Assembly (NCBI GenBank): GCA_023213395.1
Contig: CM041465.1
Coordinates: 2,728,001-2,792,000 of the forward strand
Origin: Cycas panzhihuaensis
Lineage: Eukaryota; Cycadophyta
Direction of reading: 5' to 3'
DNA: 64,000 nucleotides
This document shows, piece after piece, positions 61,818 to 64,000 of this stretch (positions are counted from its first letter, which is position 1; every line of letters begins with the position of its first letter). The position numbers were made by a program, and so were the translations under genes. The notes under the pieces are model-generated. The model was not told the DNA's origin. It saw only the letters and a program-made list of their open reading frames with translations, and did no database searches.

Positions 61818-62441
61818 TTGTCCATCATGGATGAATTTAAGTTACCCCTAGAGTGTCGAACACACGGATCCCATCTGGTCAAGCCATGGTCGACCTAAGA
61901 GAAGGTTGTAGTCAACGTTGATGTCGAGGACTACAACATCAGCGAGGATAGTCTTACCCTCAAGGGTAAGCAAAATCACAACAGATCCCAATGGGGTCTT
62001 CTCGCTACCATCATAACCTTAACATCACCATGGAATAGGTTCCAAGGTGGAAATACTAAGATATTGCATGACACGTAAGGGCATGGCATTCATGGAAGAA
62101 TCGTTGTTGACAACAATCATTTGCAAGGTACAATCAGGTGTATCGATGGTAATAGTAAATGGGAAGTTCCACTGATGTTCCCTTTCACACACGGGAGGAA
62201 GGTCCTTAGGATCAAAAGAAATAATGGGTTCACGACTTTGGGTAACACCCAAAGCATGGATGGGTGTGTCATTTGATCCTAAAGCTTCCAAGAGAAGAGC
62301 CCGTTGCTCGGGATAACTTCTTAAAACGTCCATCAAGGACATTCCTGCAACGACAGTATGGAGTTCATTAACGATAGAGAAAGGCTTACCCTTACAGTAG
62401 GTTGGGTAAGTGCCCTTTAAAAATCGTAGTGACCAGGACAC
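61818..62441 (-). pseudogene. pol: gypsy B aspartic protease region
   Basis: Minus strand: VNNDSSMNAMPLRVM (about 62110), where the catalytic D-S/T-G region reads DSS, then LTLEGKTILADVVVLDINVDYNLLLGRPWLDQMGSV-like text (about 61960-61880, here in short pieces), the typical flap and GRPWL region of Tat proteases. Upstream text DVLRSYPEQRALLLEALG (about 62330) is also found in element A at 13110-13165. A stop lies near 62024. Confidence 0.85.
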
Positions 62442-64000
62442 ACAGGAATGGCCTTGGGAAAGAGAGGTACTTTTGAAGGAGGGTTCTCCTGAAGAGGATC
62501 AAAAGGAGTAGAAGAAGAAGCACTAGCTGCTTCTTTGGCAGCTTGAGACCAGGTAAGGGCATACGAAGGAGTAGCCTCAATCATTTGGATCACCTTCTTT
62601 CCCTTGTTCCGAGGCTACAAAGGTGATGGGGTACGTCAGTTAGGGGAACGGAAGGAAGAGAATAAATCTTGAGTGCCCTTCCCCTTATCGCGGGAAGGAC
62701 AGAAATGTGGAAATCTTCCTCGGTTTCGGTTATTCTTGGATTGAGTGTTACAATCGCGTTCCTCATGTTTCGGTAATAGATCCTTGTGAAATGGTTGGTA
62801 TAAATTAGGCCTTAAGGCCCGTTTAGGGGAGAAGTCACGTCGAGGGGCATCCTTAGGATGATGGGCCCTACAATGTAAATCATCGTGGAAGCACTCCCTA
62901 TGAATGGAGTACCACTTCTTCTCAAGCGAGGGATCTATCTTCCTCGCTTGAGAGGACTAGGTGTTTCCATTCCTAGGGAGGGAAGCTTGGGTTGCTTGTT
63001 GAATTTGTTTATTAGATGTTGGAGATGAAGGAGATTGTAACTTGAGTTCCTTCACCGTACGTTCGAATGAATGTATGGCGAATGTGATCAGATCTAAAGT
63101 CTTCTCGGCTGGATGAGAAGAGGATCTAGAAGATTGTTGAGGTTTAGTATCTTTGCTTGGAGGTGGTACCTCACATCGCTGTGAGGGCTTGGGAGGCTTT
63201 TTGACTCCAGCTTGGATCTTAATAACCTCCAACGCTAAGCACTTGGAAATTGTGGAGTCACATGTGGTCGCCCCCATTTTAAGGACTTCCACATGTACTT
63301 CGAGACGAAGTGCGTTAACGGAAAGGTCTCTCTTTAACTCCTTGGGCAATATGGCCTTAGTGGAGTGAAGAAGGTCATGGAATCATCGCATAAAATCATG
63401 ATTCATCTCATCATGACCTTGTTTGAGCGATAGGAGGGATTTCATTTTGCTCTCAAATGGGCAAGCTACATCAAAGTAGTTGATGAATTTGTCCACCAAT
63501 TACTGGAATGAAAAGATAGAGTGGGCAGATAGGCAATAAAACCACTTAAGGGCATCGCCCTGCAAAGTTCGTGGAAACAATTTTATTAAGATATGGTTGT
63601 AAGCCCAGTAATCAATACATGCCATATAAAAACTACGTACATGTTCTGTTGGGTCTTGCAAAGAAGTTCCGTCAAATCTAGGAACTTCAGGAGGATGAGA
63701 CGGCAGATTAGTTCTTAATGCCTCAATAGATAAAGGTGTTGATCTATAATCCATGAAGGGATGCATCCTTGCCTGGATTGTAGGATCAATGAATGATGTA
63801 GTAGGTAGTGAGCAAGGAATAGACGAGGGTACAAACCCATCCCTCCTTGAGGAAATTCCCCTTGCTAGAAGGGGCTTGAGGATAAGCGCCTTGAAAGGGA
63901 GTCAGGTTCCCTTACGAAGGCATGGCAAAAGGGGTTGTGCTAGATGGAAAAAAAGGAGGGTGTAGAACCAGATTTTGCCTATATGGGCCGCTTGTAGGTG
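62442..64000 (-). pseudogene. gag: gypsy B gag
   Basis: Capsid core typical of Retrotrans_gag: PPEVPRFDGTSLQDPTEHV, then LIKLFPRTLQGDALKWFYCL (about 63700-63540). Further downstream an open stretch (63349-62957) with PKELKRDLSVNALRLEVHV. A Cys/His knuckle-like text is suggested near 62900 (HSxxECFHDDLHC). The frame changes between gag (63766/63349) and protease. The N-terminus lies beyond the window edge. Confidence 0.82.

Larger units (their letters stand above)
50973..64000 (-). mobile_element. Tat-like Ty3/gypsy element B, 5' end outside window
   Basis: Minus-strand order from the right: gag, protease, RT, RNase H, integrase, a long 3' spacer with a second RNase H and an opposite-strand gene, then a 3' LTR of about 3 kb. 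The integrase motif SPWPFAQ-GLDLIG, the long LTRs and an antisense gene between integrase and 3' LTR fit the Tat/Ogre group of plant gypsy elements. It is more GC-rich than the copia elements. The 5' LTR, PBS and gag start lie beyond 64000. Confidence 0.88.

Noticed and set aside
1-64000. Search for tRNA, rRNA, CRISPR, bacterial operons or intact host genes
   Set aside because: Nothing supports any of these. The tRNA-like strings are primer binding sites next to LTRs.

Overview
The window is plant nuclear DNA made almost entirely of decayed LTR retrotransposons. I see no convincing host gene, tRNA, rRNA, CRISPR array or bacterial-type operon. Ty1/copia and Ty3/gypsy (Tat-like) polyproteins, tRNA-Met-type primer binding sites, a polypurine tract next to an LTR, 5-bp target duplications and multi-level nesting all point to a large, repeat-rich seed-plant genome. 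A gymnosperm is plausible from the age and AT-rich decay of the elements, but that is inference.

Layout. 1-3791: 3' part of a plus-strand copia element (copy 1) with its 3' LTR. It sits inside the integrase region of an older minus-strand copia (3792-7044), whose leader also carries a complete 289-bp SMART/TRIM element (6330-6618, TSD agtga). 7045-9017: AT-rich, unassigned. 9018-24913: minus-strand Tat-like gypsy element A, with LTRs of about 3 kb and gag-related sequence but no pol. It is interrupted by a plus-strand copia C (14932-21324, TSD atatg, 298-bp LTRs). 24914-26041: 5' LTR and PBS of a minus-strand copia remnant. 26051-41204: an LTR-internal-LTR-internal-LTR composite of the same family as copy 1. 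A 5330-bp copia (copy 4, 29565-34894, TSD aagac) is inserted in the RT of its first internal region. 41205-43580: AT-rich, unassigned. 43581-50606: minus-strand copia D whose gag/protease/pre-integrase part is tandemly duplicated (unit about 2.2 kb). 50973-64000: minus-strand Tat-like gypsy element B running off the right edge, more GC-rich than the rest. It has a 3' LTR of about 3 kb, gag, protease, RT, RNase H and integrase.

The most unusual part is the 4.2 kb between the integrase end and the 3' LTR of element B. It holds a second RNase H domain (about 54150-54543, minus) and a separate gene on the opposite strand (55759-57637, plus) resembling the plant mobile domain family, with a candidate TATA box and an apparent 108-bp intron. 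Element A shares the LTR and gag of B but lacks this whole block and all of pol.

Decay is mostly by transitions. In copy 1 the pol reading frame runs over 3.1 kb with no net frame change but about twelve stops, nearly all at former Gln (CAG/CAA), Trp or Arg (CGA) codons. That pattern fits deamination of methylated cytosine.
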